A DNA stretch of 32,163 nt from Comamonadaceae bacterium (lineage in GTDB: Bacteria; Pseudomonadota; Gammaproteobacteria; Burkholderiales; Burkholderiaceae_C), in the NCBI GenBank assembly GCA_947452635.1, contig CANGEE010000011.1:1-32163 (forward strand), written 5' to 3'. Under the pieces are notes generated by a model. That model was not told where the DNA came from. It saw only the letters and a program-made list of their open reading frames with translations, and ran no database searches. This document shows, piece after piece, positions 1 through 9,089 of the stretch. The translations under genes were made by a program, and so were the position numbers. How positions within the stretch are numbered: the stretch's first letter is position 1; the number at the start of each line of letters is the position of its first letter.

Positions 1-225
1 ACCTTTGTGATCGGCAATGCCCACAAACTGTCACCTTCCTTGTTCTCGCCCGGCAACTCGATTGCGTCGACCTTGGCCAACGAGTTTGGCGAAGCGGAGC
101 CCGGCTTGCATTACTCCTCTTTGTTTGCTTTGGGTTTGGCCTTGTTCATGATCACCTTGATCGTGTTGTCACTGGCCAAATGGATGCTGCTGCGCGCTGA
201 AGCCAAGAAAGGCATGAAGTCATGA
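1..225 (+). CDS. pstC: Phosphate ABC transporter permease PstC, C-terminal end (partial)
   Basis: Only the last 74 codons are in the window; the frame is open from base 1. PstC is one of the two inner-membrane permease subunits of the PstSCAB high-affinity phosphate importer. The visible part holds the motif GNSIASTLANEFGEA, typical of PstC C-termini, followed by one hydrophobic segment (LFALGLALFMITLIVLSLA) and a basic cytoplasmic tail. The stop overlaps the pstA start as ATGA (222-225), so the two are translationally coupled. Identity rests on this motif and on the pstA-pstB-phoU-phoB-phoR genes that follow directly. Confidence 0.93.
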   Translation, partial: TFVIGNAHKLSPSLFSPGNSIASTLANEFGEAEPGLHYSSLFALGLALFMITLIVLSLAKWMLLRAEAKKGMKS

Positions 226-1088
226 ACACCCCCACGCAGTTCGATGCCGGCATTTACCGCAGCCGCAAAATCAAAAGCAATATCGGCATCTTTTTATCGA
301 TGGCCGCCATGGCCCTGGGCCTGGTCTTTTTGCTGTGGATTTTGAGCATCTTGATGTTCAAGGGGTTTTCTGCCCTGAACCTGGGCATGTTCACCCAAAG
401 CACACCGGCGCCCGGATCAGACGGCGGCGGTTTGCTCAACGCCATCGTGGGCAGTTTGATGATTGTGGGCAGCTGCACCTTGATCAGCACACCGATTGGC
501 GTGATGGCCGGCATTTATTTGTCCGAGTACGGCGATCGCAGCAAATTCGCCGCTGTGACGCGGTTTGTGAACGACATCATGTTGTCGGCCCCCTCCATCG
601 TGGTGGGGCTTTTCATCTACGCCATCGTGGTGGTCAACGCCAAACACTTTTCGGGTTGGGCGGGCACTTTGGCCTTGGCCTTGATTGCCATTCCGGTGGT
701 GGTGCGCAACACCGAAAACATGTTGCGGCTGGTACCAGTGAGCTTGCGTGAAGCGGCGTTTGCCTTGGGTGCGCCCAAGTGGAAGGTCTCGACCACGGTG
801 GTGCTCAAAGCCGCCCGCAGCGGCGTGATGACCGGTTTGCTGTTGTCCCTGGCCCGCGTCAGCGGCGAGACCGCGCCCCTGTTGTTCACCGCTTTGAACA
901 ACCAGTTTTATTCCACCAACATGAATGCACCCATGGCCAATCTGCCTGTGGTCATTTACCAGTTTGCCATGAGCCCCTATGAAAACTGGGTGAACTTGGC
1001 GTGGGGCGGTGCCCTGTTGATCACCTTGACGGTCTTGGGCCTGAATATCTTGGCCCGTGCGGTCTTCAAAGAGAAAGTTGCAGTTTGA
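222..1088 (+). CDS. pstA: Phosphate ABC transporter permease PstA
   Basis: Second inner-membrane permease of the Pst phosphate importer, 288 aa, a normal length for the family. About six membrane segments can be seen (near residues 23-47, 72-98, 122-139, 146-162, 200-215 and 259-280). The cytoplasmic EAA loop that docks on the ATPase starts at residue 177 ([15 protein letters not shown]). The ATG at 222 overlaps the pstC stop by four bases, which fixes the start. pstB follows two bases after the stop. In this family the Pst complex also signals phosphate sufficiency to PhoR through PhoU, and all of those genes lie directly downstream. Confidence 0.97.
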   Translation: MNTPTQFDAGIYRSRKIKSNIGIFLSMAAMALGLVFLLWILSILMFKGFSALNLGMFTQSTPAPGSDGGGLLNAIVGSLMIVGSCTLISTPIGVMAGIYLSEYGDRSKFAAVTRFVNDIMLSAPSIVVGLFIYAIVVVNAKHFSGWAGTLALALIAIPVVVRNTENMLRLVPVSLREAAFALGAPKWKVSTTVVLKAARSGVMTGLLLSLARVSGETAPLLFTALNNQFYSTNMNAPMANLPVVIYQFAMSPYENWVNLAWGGALLITLTVLGLNILARAVFKEKVAV

Positions 1089-1090
1089 AC

Positions 1091-1873
1091 ATGAATACAA
1101 ATACGCCAGCTTCCCCCGCGCACAACGTGCTCGAAATTCGCAATTTGAATTTCTATTACGGTGCTTTTCAAGGCCTGAAAAACGTCAATTTAGACATCAA
1201 GGCCAACACCGTGACCGCCTTCATCGGCCCGTCCGGTTGCGGCAAGTCCACCTTGCTGCGCACCTTGAACCGCATGTACGACCTGTACCCCGGTCAACGT
1301 GCTGAAGGGGAGATCAATTTCAATGGCGAGAACATTCTCAACCCGAAACAAGATTTGAATTTGCTGCGCTCACGCATTGGCATGGTGTTCCAAAAGCCCA
1401 CGCCGTTCCCGATGTCGATTTACGACAACATCGCTTTCGGTGTGCGCCTGTATGAAAACCTGTCCAACAGCGACATGGACGACCGGGTCGAATGGGCTTT
1501 GCAAAAAGCCGCCATCTGGAACGAAGTCAAATCCAAACTGAACCAAAGCGGTTTGTCCTTGTCGGGCGGCCAACAGCAGCGCCTGTGCATTGCGCGCGGG
1601 ATTGCGGTCAAGCCTTCGGTTTTGTTGCTGGACGAGCCCACCTCCGCGCTGGACCCGATTTCCACCGGCAAGGTGGAAGAGTTGGTGCACACCCTCAAGA
1701 GCGAGTACACCGTGGTGATCGTCACCCACAATATGCAACAAGCCGCACGCGTATCGGATTACACCGCCTACATGTACCTGGGCGAGTTGATTGAATACGG
1801 CCAAACCGAATCCCTGTTCATGAAGCCCACCCGCCAAGAAACCGAAGATTACATCACCGGCCGTTTCGGCTGA
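1091..1873 (+). CDS. pstB: Phosphate ABC transporter ATP-binding protein PstB
   Basis: ATPase subunit that powers phosphate import, 260 aa. Walker A is GPSGCGKS at residues 46-53, the Q-loop glutamine is Q101, the ABC signature LSGGQ is at 157-161, Walker B LLLDEP at 178-183 and the switch histidine at H213 (VTHNM). The pair QKPTPFPMS just after the Q-loop is typical of PstB. I chose the ATG at 1091, two bases after the pstA stop. The frame stays open upstream inside pstA, but those residues do not resemble the family. Confidence 0.98.
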   Translation: MNTNTPASPAHNVLEIRNLNFYYGAFQGLKNVNLDIKANTVTAFIGPSGCGKSTLLRTLNRMYDLYPGQRAEGEINFNGENILNPKQDLNLLRSRIGMVFQKPTPFPMSIYDNIAFGVRLYENLSNSDMDDRVEWALQKAAIWNEVKSKLNQSGLSLSGGQQQRLCIARGIAVKPSVLLLDEPTSALDPISTGKVEELVHTLKSEYTVVIVTHNMQQAARVSDYTAYMYLGELIEYGQTESLFMKPTRQETEDYITGRFG

Positions 1874-1887
1874 TCTGAAAGCGCACC

Positions 1888-2586
1888 ATGGAAAAACACA
1901 TCTCCAGCCAATTTGATGCCGAACTGACCCATGTCTCCAGCCGCGTGTTGGAGCTCGGGGGTTTGGTCGAAGCGCAAATCCGCCACGCCGTGTATTCACT
2001 CTCGCAATTCAGCACCGAAGTGGCCGAGCAGGTGATCGCCACCGAGGCGCAGGTGAACATGATGGAAGTGGAGATCGACCGGGATCTGTCCTCCATCATC
2101 GCCCGCCGTCAGCCCACAGCGATCGATTTGCGTTTGCTGATCGCCATCTCCAAAACCACGGCGAATTTGGAGCGCGCGGGCGACGAGTCCGAAAAAATCG
2201 CCCGCATGGTCAAAGCCATCGTCGCCAGCGGCGCGGCCCGCTCCTTGCCCTCGTCCGAGTTGCGTGTGGCGGCCGATCTGGCTTCGGCCTTGCTGCGCAA
2301 AGCCCTGGATGCGTTTGCCCGTTTGGACGTGACAGCGGCCATCAGCATCTTGAAAGAAGACGATTTGATTGATGCCGAGTTCGATGGTTTCGTGCGCAAA
2401 CTGGTCACCTACATGATGGAAGACCCTCGCACCATCTCGGCCAGCCTGGACTTGCTGTTCATTGCCAAAGCCATTGAGCGCATTGGCGACCATGCCAAAA
2501 ACATCGCCGAATTCATCATCTACGTGGTCAAGGGCGCCGATGTGCGCCATACCGCATTGTCTGAAATTGAATCTTTCGTCAAATGA
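1888..2586 (+). CDS. phoU: Phosphate signalling regulator PhoU
   Basis: PhoU links the Pst transporter to the PhoR kinase and is needed to keep the Pho regulon off when phosphate is plentiful. The protein is 232 aa and mostly helical, with the two repeated PhoU helical bundles. Metal-binding-type motifs can be seen in both halves: ERAGDESEKIA in the first and ERIGDHAKNIAE in the second. The start is the ATG at 1888, 14 bases after pstB; no strong Shine-Dalgarno sequence is present. The stop overlaps the phoB start (ATGA, 2583-2586). Confidence 0.97.
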   Translation: MEKHISSQFDAELTHVSSRVLELGGLVEAQIRHAVYSLSQFSTEVAEQVIATEAQVNMMEVEIDRDLSSIIARRQPTAIDLRLLIAISKTTANLERAGDESEKIARMVKAIVASGAARSLPSSELRVAADLASALLRKALDAFARLDVTAAISILKEDDLIDAEFDGFVRKLVTYMMEDPRTISASLDLLFIAKAIERIGDHAKNIAEFIIYVVKGADVRHTALSEIESFVK

Positions 2587-3299
2587 AAACACTGCCCCGC
2601 ATCTTGATTGTCGAAGACGAGCCGGCGATCGCCGAGTTGATCGCGGTGAATCTTCGGCACAACGGATTCCAACCCATTTGGGCGATGGACGGTGAAACCG
2701 CCCAACGCGAGCTCGATGATGTGTTGCCCGATGTGATCTTGTTGGACTGGATGCTGCCGGGCGAAAGTGGTTTGACCTTGGCGCGCAAATGGCGCGCTTC
2801 ACCACGGACCAAAACTGTGCCGATCTTGATGCTGACGGCCAGGGGCGATGAGCCCGACCGTGTCGCCGGTTTGGATGCGGGTGCGGACGACTACATCGTC
2901 AAACCCTTTTCCACCAAAGAACTGTTGGCCCGCATTCGCGCGGTGCTGCGCCGCCGCGCGCCCGAGCAGGCCGGCGGTGCGGTGCGTTTAGGTGATCTGA
3001 TGCTGGACGCCGACACCCACCGTGTCAGCTACCAGGACCAGTTGCTCAAAGTCGGCCCCACCGAATTCAAACTGCTGCACTACATGATGACCCATGCCGA
3101 GCGGGTGCACAGCCGAGGCCAGTTGCTGGACCGGGTTTGGGGCGATCATGTGTTCATTGAAGAACGCACGGTGGACGTGCACGTCAAACGCCTGCGCGAG
3201 TCCTTGGGCGAAGCCGGTGTGATGGTCGAAACCGTGCGTGGGGCTGGCTACCGGATGACCAACACCCCGCTGGCCGCGCCGCAATTGAAATCTGCCTGA
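2583..3299 (+). CDS. phoB: Phosphate regulon response regulator PhoB
   Basis: DNA-binding response regulator that turns on phosphate-starvation genes by binding Pho boxes, 238 aa. The receiver domain (about 1-122) has the acidic pair E11/D12, phospho-acceptor D55 (LLDWMLPG), T85 and K107 (KPFS). The C-terminal winged-helix domain (about 137-228) has the usual recognition region, with LLDRVWGDHVFIEERTVDVH followed by KRLRESL. It starts inside the phoU stop by a 4-base overlap. The Pho-box-like sites listed elsewhere in this window would be its targets. Confidence 0.97.
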   Translation: MKTLPRILIVEDEPAIAELIAVNLRHNGFQPIWAMDGETAQRELDDVLPDVILLDWMLPGESGLTLARKWRASPRTKTVPILMLTARGDEPDRVAGLDAGADDYIVKPFSTKELLARIRAVLRRRAPEQAGGAVRLGDLMLDADTHRVSYQDQLLKVGPTEFKLLHYMMTHAERVHSRGQLLDRVWGDHVFIEERTVDVHVKRLRESLGEAGVMVETVRGAGYRMTNTPLAAPQLKSA

Positions 3300-3340
3300 G
3301 TTGCACTGAACGCGTCCCCTTCTTCGGATATCCTTGAGCG

Positions 3341-4687
3341 ATGCTGTCGCGCTTGCTGTTTGCCCTGTTTGTCCTCTTGGTCACGATCACCTGTGGTTAC
3401 TGGTTGCATGGTGCGACGGGTGTTTGGATGGCCGCCGTGGGGGTATTGGCCGGATTCCTGTTCAACGACTACGAAAAAGGCCACCGGTTGGCGCGTTGGT
3501 TGCGCCTGGACGATCCGAAGGCCGAAGCCTCTTTGACGGGGTTTTGGGGGGAGTTGGTGGACCGCATCCGCAGAGGCTACAAAACGCGCGATCAACTGGC
3601 GGTGCGCAACCATCTTCGGCTGCAAGAATTTTTGTCTGCGATTCAGGCCTCTCCCAACGGGGTTTTGCTGCTCGACCCTGAAGGCCGCATTGAATGGTGT
3701 AACCAAACAGCGGCGGCGCACCTGGGCCTGCATGAGCAGCGCGACCTGGGCCAGCATATCGTCAATTTGGTGCGGGACCCGGCCTTTACCCGTTATGTGG
3801 CCCAAGGCGACTTCAGCAGCGAAGTCATCATCGAGGGCCGATCGCACTCGCTGTCCCAATCGTTGAAACTGCAGGCGCAATTACACCCCTACGGTGAGGA
3901 CAAGAAATTGCTCCTGACCCGCGACATCACAGCGCGGGCCCAAGCCGACCAAATGCGGCGTGATTTTGTGGCCAATGTCTCGCATGAAATTCGCACGCCT
4001 CTGACGGTTTTGGGGGGTTTTGTGGAGACTTTGCAATCCCTGCCTCTGAGTGCAGAGGAACGGCAAAAATACTTGGATTTGATGGCGGTGCAGGCCACCC
4101 GCATGCAAGGCTTGGTCAGTGACTTGCTGACTTTGTCGCAACTCGAGGGCAGTCCGCCCCCGCCGGTGACCGAGTCGGTGGACCTGAAACCGCTGATGGC
4201 GCAAGTCAAATCCGATGCACTCTCGCTCTCGGCGATGCAAGGTGATGATGTCCACCCGGTCCACAGCTTGACATTCGACTTGCCCGATCAGTTGCAGCTC
4301 TTGGGCTCACGGGCCGAAATCCACAGTGCAGTGTCCAATTTGGTCAACAACGCGGTGCGTTACACCCCTGTGGGTGGCACCATCGGTGTGGCTTGGGCTA
4401 TGGACGACGAGGGGCAAGCCTTGTTTTCGGTGAAAGACAATGGGGTGGGGATTGCTGCGGAACATTTGCCACGTTTGTCAGAGCGGTTTTACCGGGTCGA
4501 TCGCAGCCGTTCACGCGAGTCCGGCGGGACCGGTTTGGGCTTGGCCATCACCAAACACATCGCCCAGCGCCACGGTGGCAGCTTCCATGTGCAAAGCACC
4601 TTGGGCGAAGGGTCTTGTTTCTCATTGGCATTCCCCAGTCAACGCGTCAAATGGGCAGCCCCAGGCGCGCCCAAACCGGCCCTCTAA
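3341..4687 (+). CDS. phoR: Phosphate regulon sensor histidine kinase PhoR
   Basis: Membrane histidine kinase that phosphorylates PhoB, 448 aa. Two hydrophobic segments near the N-terminus (about 3-22 and 27-41) anchor it. Next come a charged linker, a PAS domain (about 92-200), the H-box SHEIRTPL with H215, the N-box asparagine N337, the G1 box DNGVGI (366-371) and the G2 box GGTGLGLA (395-402). There is no large periplasmic sensor domain, as expected for PhoR, which senses through Pst/PhoU. It follows phoB after 41 bases and is the last gene of the pst-pho operon. Confidence 0.96.
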   Translation: MLSRLLFALFVLLVTITCGYWLHGATGVWMAAVGVLAGFLFNDYEKGHRLARWLRLDDPKAEASLTGFWGELVDRIRRGYKTRDQLAVRNHLRLQEFLSAIQASPNGVLLLDPEGRIEWCNQTAAAHLGLHEQRDLGQHIVNLVRDPAFTRYVAQGDFSSEVIIEGRSHSLSQSLKLQAQLHPYGEDKKLLLTRDITARAQADQMRRDFVANVSHEIRTPLTVLGGFVETLQSLPLSAEERQKYLDLMAVQATRMQGLVSDLLTLSQLEGSPPPPVTESVDLKPLMAQVKSDALSLSAMQGDDVHPVHSLTFDLPDQLQLLGSRAEIHSAVSNLVNNAVRYTPVGGTIGVAWAMDDEGQALFSVKDNGVGIAAEHLPRLSERFYRVDRSRSRESGGTGLGLAITKHIAQRHGGSFHVQSTLGEGSCFSLAFPSQRVKWAAPGAPKPAL

Positions 4688-4832
4688 AGCGCCAGTCCAG
4701 CTGTCGGCGCAGCACCGCATCGCCTCACGCTGTGGGGTGTTGGCGTGAGAAATATCCCATGGCTATCTGATGGCGGGGTGTCCCCTCGCTCAACGCCCGC
4801 CGATGGGGGTCAGGCCATGGCGCGACGGCACG

Positions 4833-4861
4833 CCGTCACAAAAAATTCATGAAAATGCCGT
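4833..4861 (+). promoter_or_regulatory. Candidate Pho box upstream of the TonB-dependent receptor
   Basis: Three 7-base units spaced 11 bases apart: CCGTCAC (4833-4839), AATTCAT (4844-4850) and ATGCCGT (4855-4861), with AT-rich spacers AAAA and GAAA. Against CTGTCAT they match 5, 4 and 4 of 7 positions. The site is about 90 bases before the receptor ATG at 4949. A short inverted repeat, GACGG-CACG-CCGTC (4824-4837), overlaps its left edge. This is weak on its own. The rest of the gap 4688-4948 shows no gene and no clear T-tract terminator for phoR. Confidence 0.3.
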
Positions 4862-4948
4862 CTTGGTGACTTGATTGGTTTTTACAGTTGTGGCAGTTCA
4901 AAGGGTCTTCACGCTCTTTTTTCTTTCCAAACTCCGCTGTACACCATC

Positions 4949-7291
4949 ATGCTCAAAACTTCTTCACCCCGGCCCAATCGTCTGGCCCACCTGGTTTCTT
5001 TGGCTTTGCTCTCTTTGGCCTCAACGCCTTACGCACAGGCGCAAAATGCGCCTGCTGTGGATCTGGGCACGATTGGCGCCACCACCGCCGCCGGTGCTTT
5101 CCGCCCAGATGAAGCCATCAAAGGCACTGCAACGGCTGTTGCACCCACACAATCGAGCCTGCAAGCGACGCAGCCCCAGTCCATCATCACCCGTGAATTC
5201 ATGGACTTGTCTGTGGCACCCACAGCCGAGTTCACGCGGATTGTCGGCATTGCCCCGAGCTTGTCGGGTGACTCGGCCAACGGCCCAGGCCTGAGCGAGA
5301 CCAAAATCACCATGCGTGGTTTGCCCGATGGTTACTACAACGTGACCTATGACGGCATTACTTGGGGCGACACCAACAACCCTACACACCATTCCACCTC
5401 GTTCTTTCCTGCCTCCACCATCGGCGGTGCCGTGGTCGAGCGCGGCCCCGGTAAAGCCAGTGATCTGGGCTACGCGACATTCGGCGGCTCCATCAATTTG
5501 TACTCGAAGAAGCCTTCGCAAGAGCAAGTCTCCAGCGTGGCCACCACGGTGGGCACCTGGAACACCCGCTTGTACACCGCTGCCTATGAGAGCGGTCGCT
5601 TGGCCAACTACGGCGACGCCACTGTCCAGCTCAATTACCAGCACATGTCGTCAGACGGTTATTTGTCTTACAGCCCGGTCAAAGGCGATAACTTCACTGC
5701 CAAATTTGAACGTCCAGTGGGTGACTCCACTTTGATGACGGCCTTCATTTCCATCAATAAAAACAACTATTTCCAGTCTGATGTCAGCAAAGGCGTGACC
5801 TTGTCTCAGGTGGCTGCCTTTGGGAAGAATTTCCAGCTGAACAATGACCCCAAAAGCATGAATTATTTTGGATATGCATCGGCATACAAAAATACCGACT
5901 TCAACTATTTGCGCTTCAGAACCGATTGGGGCAATGGCTGGAACACAGACAACAACCTGTACACCTATTCTTACGAAAACAACACCTTGTCGAGCTCCGT
6001 GGGTTCCTGGACAGGGACGACCCCGTTAACGGCCGATCCACGGCACACCTCGACGGCAGCTTGGGTGAACAGCACCAAGGGTTTCATTGCGGCCACAGCC
6101 AATACCGGCAATATTCCTGGGTACGACAAACTCAATGCATACCGCGTGGTGGGCGACAGCTTCAAGGCCACCAAAAATTACGACTCAGGTGTGATGCGCG
6201 TGGGTGTGTGGGTAGAGAAGGCCGATACCAAGCGCCATTTGTATGATTTAGACTTGACCACCATGCTGCCCAACCGGGTGGAGAGTGTGCAAAACGCCAA
6301 TTTGCTGCCCGGTACGACCCGTCCCTTGGACAGTGTGAGCTATGACCAGCACTCCACCATCCAATCGGTACAACCTTTTGTGGAGTACGAATGGGCGGCA
6401 GGCAATGGCACCACCATCACGCCAGGTTTGAAATACCTGAACATCAACCGCTCCGTTGATGCCAATGTGCAGGCCACGACCCGTGTGCCGGATCACACCT
6501 CGCTGACTTACACCGATTCACTGCCCTTCTTGACCGTGAACAAGAAGCTCAATGACGGACTGGCAGCTTATGCGCAGTACGCCAAAGGCTTCTTGATTCC
6601 GGATCTGAACACCTTCTATGTGGCCAACGCTGCCAAAAACAGCACCGATCCCCAAAAAACAACCAACTACCAAGTCGGTATCGTGGGGCAGTCTGACAAG
6701 TTCACATGGGACTTGGATTTGTACCGCATAGACTTCACGAACAAGGCCGTCACCGATCCTGTTCTGAAAGACCGTTTCATCAACGTCGGCGGTGTGCGTT
6801 ACCAAGGTGTTGAGGGTCAAATGACCTACGTCTTGGGTGGCGGTTTTGCTTTGTACGCCAACGGCTCGGTCAACAGTGCCATCGTCAACGACACCAACAA
6901 GGAAACCACTGCCGCGCCAACCATGACGGCTGCCTTGGGTGCCCTGTACAGTGCCGGCCCATTGTCAGGCTCGTTGATCATGAAGCGCGTGGGTTCGACC
7001 CGTCAGCAGTTGTACAGTGCCGCCTCGTCCGCGCCTGCGGTCATTGCAGCGGCGGATGCGGCGTTCGACTACTACAAAACCAAGGCCTACAACAACTTAG
7101 ACCTGGGCGTGGCTTACACCATGAAGGACGTGGGCTCGTTTGGTAAGGCGCTCAAGCTGCAGTTGAACGTGTTCAACTTGCTCAACAGCCAAGAAGTCAC
7201 TGCCATTGCCCCTGGCTCTACGACCGCATTGGACGGGTATACATTCCAAGCGCCTCGCAGCATGCAAGTTTCAGCCAAACTGGACTTCTGA
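4949..7291 (+). CDS. TonB-dependent outer-membrane receptor
   Basis: Outer-membrane beta-barrel transporter driven by TonB, 780 aa. The ATG at 4949 is chosen because it starts a clean signal peptide (hydrophobic core LVSLALLSLA, cleavage near AQAQ-N at about residue 32); upstream in-frame codons encode nothing signal-like. A possible TonB box (VDLGTIGAT) lies just after the mature N-terminus. The plug domain follows (about 60-190), with TMRGLPDG, YDGITWGD, VERGPG and GGSINLYSKKP. A long barrel rich in aromatic strands ends in F (SAKLDF). exbB starts two bases after the stop, so receptor and motor are co-transcribed. The ligand cannot be read from the sequence. Its place after phoR and before a phosphoesterase suggests a phosphorus-containing compound (inference). 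Confidence 0.92.
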   Translation: MLKTSSPRPNRLAHLVSLALLSLASTPYAQAQNAPAVDLGTIGATTAAGAFRPDEAIKGTATAVAPTQSSLQATQPQSIITREFMDLSVAPTAEFTRIVGIAPSLSGDSANGPGLSETKITMRGLPDGYYNVTYDGITWGDTNNPTHHSTSFFPASTIGGAVVERGPGKASDLGYATFGGSINLYSKKPSQEQVSSVATTVGTWNTRLYTAAYESGRLANYGDATVQLNYQHMSSDGYLSYSPVKGDNFTAKFERPVGDSTLMTAFISINKNNYFQSDVSKGVTLSQVAAFGKNFQLNNDPKSMNYFGYASAYKNTDFNYLRFRTDWGNGWNTDNNLYTYSYENNTLSSSVGSWTGTTPLTADPRHTSTAAWVNSTKGFIAATANTGNIPGYDKLNAYRVVGDSFKATKNYDSGVMRVGVWVEKADTKRHLYDLDLTTMLPNRVESVQNANLLPGTTRPLDSVSYDQHSTIQSVQPFVEYEWAAGNGTTITPGLKYLNINRSVDANVQATTRVPDHTSLTYTDSLPFLTVNKKLNDGLAAYAQYAKGFLIPDLNTFYVANAAKNSTDPQKTTNYQVGIVGQSDKFTWDLDLYRIDFTNKAVTDPVLKDRFINVGGVRYQGVEGQMTYVLGGGFALYANGSVNSAIVNDTNKETTAAPTMTAALGALYSAGPLSGSLIMKRVGSTRQQLYSAASSAPAVIAAADAAFDYYKTKAYNNLDLGVAYTMKDVGSFGKALKLQLNVFNLLNSQEVTAIAPGSTTALDGYTFQAPRSMQVSAKLDF

Positions 7292-7293
7292 GC

Positions 7294-7950
7294 ATGACAC
7301 CCAGCAAGCTGTTTGAATTGGCCAACGCCTCCGGTGGCACGCTGTACCTGATGGCTTTGCTCATGCTGGTGGCCTTGACGGTCATCATCGAGCGAAGCCG
7401 CTATCTGTCCAAAATGCAACAAGACGGTGACAGCCTCATCGACTTGTTGCACGACGGCTCGGCGATGGACCATGAGGTGCTGGTGAAGGCTTTGCAGCAG
7501 TATGAAAATTTGCCGCATGCCAGCGTGGTGCACGCTTCGCTGATCGAGCCTGATACTTCTGAGCGGGATGTGTGTGCTGGCCATTTGGAAGAAGCCATCA
7601 TGCGCGAAGTGCCCACCTTGGACCGCTCCTTGTGGGTGCTGGACACGGTGATCACTTTGGCGCCGCTGCTGGGTTTGTTTGGCACCATCATTGGCATGTT
7701 CGGTGCATTTTCGGTGCTGGGCGATGTGCAAAATGGCGCCAGCCAGGTGACGGGCGGCATTGCCGAGGCCTTGATTGCCACGGCTTCGGGCTTGTTGATT
7801 GCCATGGTGGGTTTGGTCTTCTTTAATTGGCTCAACACCAAGGTGCGCATGATCGTGCACCAAATGGAAATCATCAGGGTCATGATTTTGAATCGTCGCT
7901 TTGGTCGCCATCAGCCCGCAGGTACCCGTGCGACTTTGAAGGCCGTTTGA
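7294..7950 (+). CDS. exbB: ExbB-type proton-channel protein (MotA/TolQ/ExbB family)
   Basis: Inner-membrane proton-channel subunit that energises TonB, 218 aa. There are three membrane segments: near residues 13-32, and the paired ones near 118-140 (TLAPLLGLFGTIIGMFGAF) and 157-178 (EALIATASGLLIAMVGLVFF). The GLFGTI..MF and EAL.ATA.GL motifs are the hallmark of the family. It sits between the receptor (2-base gap) and exbD (1-base gap). ExbB fits better than TolQ because it is grouped with a receptor, exbD and tonB and not with tolR, tolA and tolB. Confidence 0.93.
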   Translation: MTPSKLFELANASGGTLYLMALLMLVALTVIIERSRYLSKMQQDGDSLIDLLHDGSAMDHEVLVKALQQYENLPHASVVHASLIEPDTSERDVCAGHLEEAIMREVPTLDRSLWVLDTVITLAPLLGLFGTIIGMFGAFSVLGDVQNGASQVTGGIAEALIATASGLLIAMVGLVFFNWLNTKVRMIVHQMEIIRVMILNRRFGRHQPAGTRATLKAV

Positions 7951-7951
7951 G

Positions 7952-8347
7952 ATGCGCTACTTTGAAACGCGCAAGGCGCGGATCGAGATCATTCCGATGA
8001 TCGACATCATGCTGTTCTTGTTGGTCTTTTTCGCCATGATGACTTTGCGCATGATTCCCACCTCCGGCCAACTCAGCAAGTTGCCGACCAGCAGCACGGC
8101 CACTGCGATTCCGCCTCCGAAGCTGATGGTGGAAATTCGCGCCAACGGTCAGTTGTTGGTCGAAGGCCATGACGCCGAGCCTGCGGACATTACCGCCTTG
8201 GTCAAAGCACGTGATCCTGCCAATTTGGCTGTGACCATTGCCGGCAGTGACGATGCGTCCATGCAGTATTTGATGAAGGCGGTGGACGCGGTTCGCTTGG
8301 GTGGCGCCACCCAGATTGGCTTGGCGGCCAAACAGGTGCCGCGTTGA
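7952..8347 (+). CDS. exbD: ExbD-type biopolymer transport protein
   Basis: Inner-membrane partner of ExbB, 131 aa. A short basic cytoplasmic N-terminus leads into a single membrane helix (about 14-36, PMIDIMLFLLVFFAMM). D18 there is the conserved proton-carrying aspartate of the ExbD/TolR family. A periplasmic domain follows (about 45-131; VEIRANGQLLV, then SMQYLMKAVDAVRLGG). The stop overlaps the start of tonB (8344-8347), so production of the three motor proteins is coupled. Confidence 0.93.
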   Translation: MRYFETRKARIEIIPMIDIMLFLLVFFAMMTLRMIPTSGQLSKLPTSSTATAIPPPKLMVEIRANGQLLVEGHDAEPADITALVKARDPANLAVTIAGSDDASMQYLMKAVDAVRLGGATQIGLAAKQVPR

Positions 8348-9060
8348 GTGTCACTTTGAACAGCCTGCCTGTGTGGGTGCCCACCTCCAAAAGTACGCCG
8401 GCGAAAGGCCTGTGGGCCTCGTTCGGCTCTGCGTTGCTGCTGGAGTTGGGCCTGGTGGGGGCGGTCATGGTGTGGGTGCTGCTGCATCCGCCGCAAGAGT
8501 TACAGCAGGTGATGCCTTTGGTGATGTCCATGTTGGATACACCTCGCGTGGACAAACCTGCGCCACCCAAACCCCCTGAGGTCAAGCCCCCGCCGCAGGC
8601 GGCCAAAGTGGCACTCGCCCCGCCCAAACCACAAGCCCCGTCCACGCCCGAAGTGCGCCCTGTGCAAGACATGGCCCCGCCCGTCGTGGCACAAGCGACC
8701 GCTTTCTCTTCACCGGTGGCCGCCTCGGCAGCCCCGAGCGTGCCCCCGCCTGCCATCGTGCCCCCGCCTGCACCCTCGGTCGATCCCGCACTGGCCTACT
8801 ACGGCAAATTGACAGCGGCCGTTCAAGCCGCTTTTGTGGTGCCAGGTCCTGCCTCTGCACTGGGGTTCAAAGGTCGGGCCCGGGTGGAGTTTCACTTGCG
8901 CGATGGCGTGGCCAGCAACGCCAAAATCATCCAGCCCAGTGGCCTGGGCGCTGTGGACCGAGCCGCGCTCAAAGCGGTCGAGGCCGCAGCCTATCCCGCT
9001 CCCCCGTCAGCCTTGGCGGGAAAAGAGGGCGTTTACCAAATTTGGGTTGCTTGTTTTTAA
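8344..9060 (+). CDS. tonB: TonB energy-transducing protein
   Basis: Periplasm-spanning protein that carries energy from ExbBD to the receptor, 238 aa. It has one N-terminal membrane anchor (about 23-47), a long Pro/Ala/Lys-rich stretch (about 49-145, with repeated PPKP- and PPPA-type units) and a C-terminal TonB domain (about 155-238) that includes VEFHLRDGV and QIWVACF. No ATG is available. The TTG at 8344 overlaps the exbD stop as TTGA and is the likely start; a GTG at 8371 is an alternative. It probably serves the receptor at 4949-7291, but could also energise other receptors of the cell. Confidence 0.9.
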   Translation: MSVTLNSLPVWVPTSKSTPAKGLWASFGSALLLELGLVGAVMVWVLLHPPQELQQVMPLVMSMLDTPRVDKPAPPKPPEVKPPPQAAKVALAPPKPQAPSTPEVRPVQDMAPPVVAQATAFSSPVAASAAPSVPPPAIVPPPAPSVDPALAYYGKLTAAVQAAFVVPGPASALGFKGRARVEFHLRDGVASNAKIIQPSGLGAVDRAALKAVEAAAYPAPPSALAGKEGVYQIWVACF

Positions 9061-9089
9061 TCCCTGGTTCCACTCCATCCAAGGCCATC

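Noticed and set aside
417-1100. Long open frames opposite pstA, pstB, phoU and many other genes
   Set aside because: They are antisense shadows caused by high GC and codon bias; their products have low-complexity His/Arg/Gln-rich composition and no family motifs, while the plus-strand genes are well supported.
4824-4837. Inverted repeat GACGG-CACG-CCGTC as a phoR terminator
   Set aside because: The stem is only 5 bp and A's, not T's, follow on the plus strand.
7294-9060. Reading exbB-exbD-tonB as tolQ-tolR-tolA
   Set aside because: No tolB, pal or ybgF follows, the genes directly follow a TonB-dependent receptor, and the third protein has the short Pro-rich TonB layout and not the long helical TolA domain.
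9042-9089. Earlier in-frame start of the metallophosphoesterase overlapping tonB
   Set aside because: The extra 16 residues precede a complete signal peptide that begins at ATG 9090.
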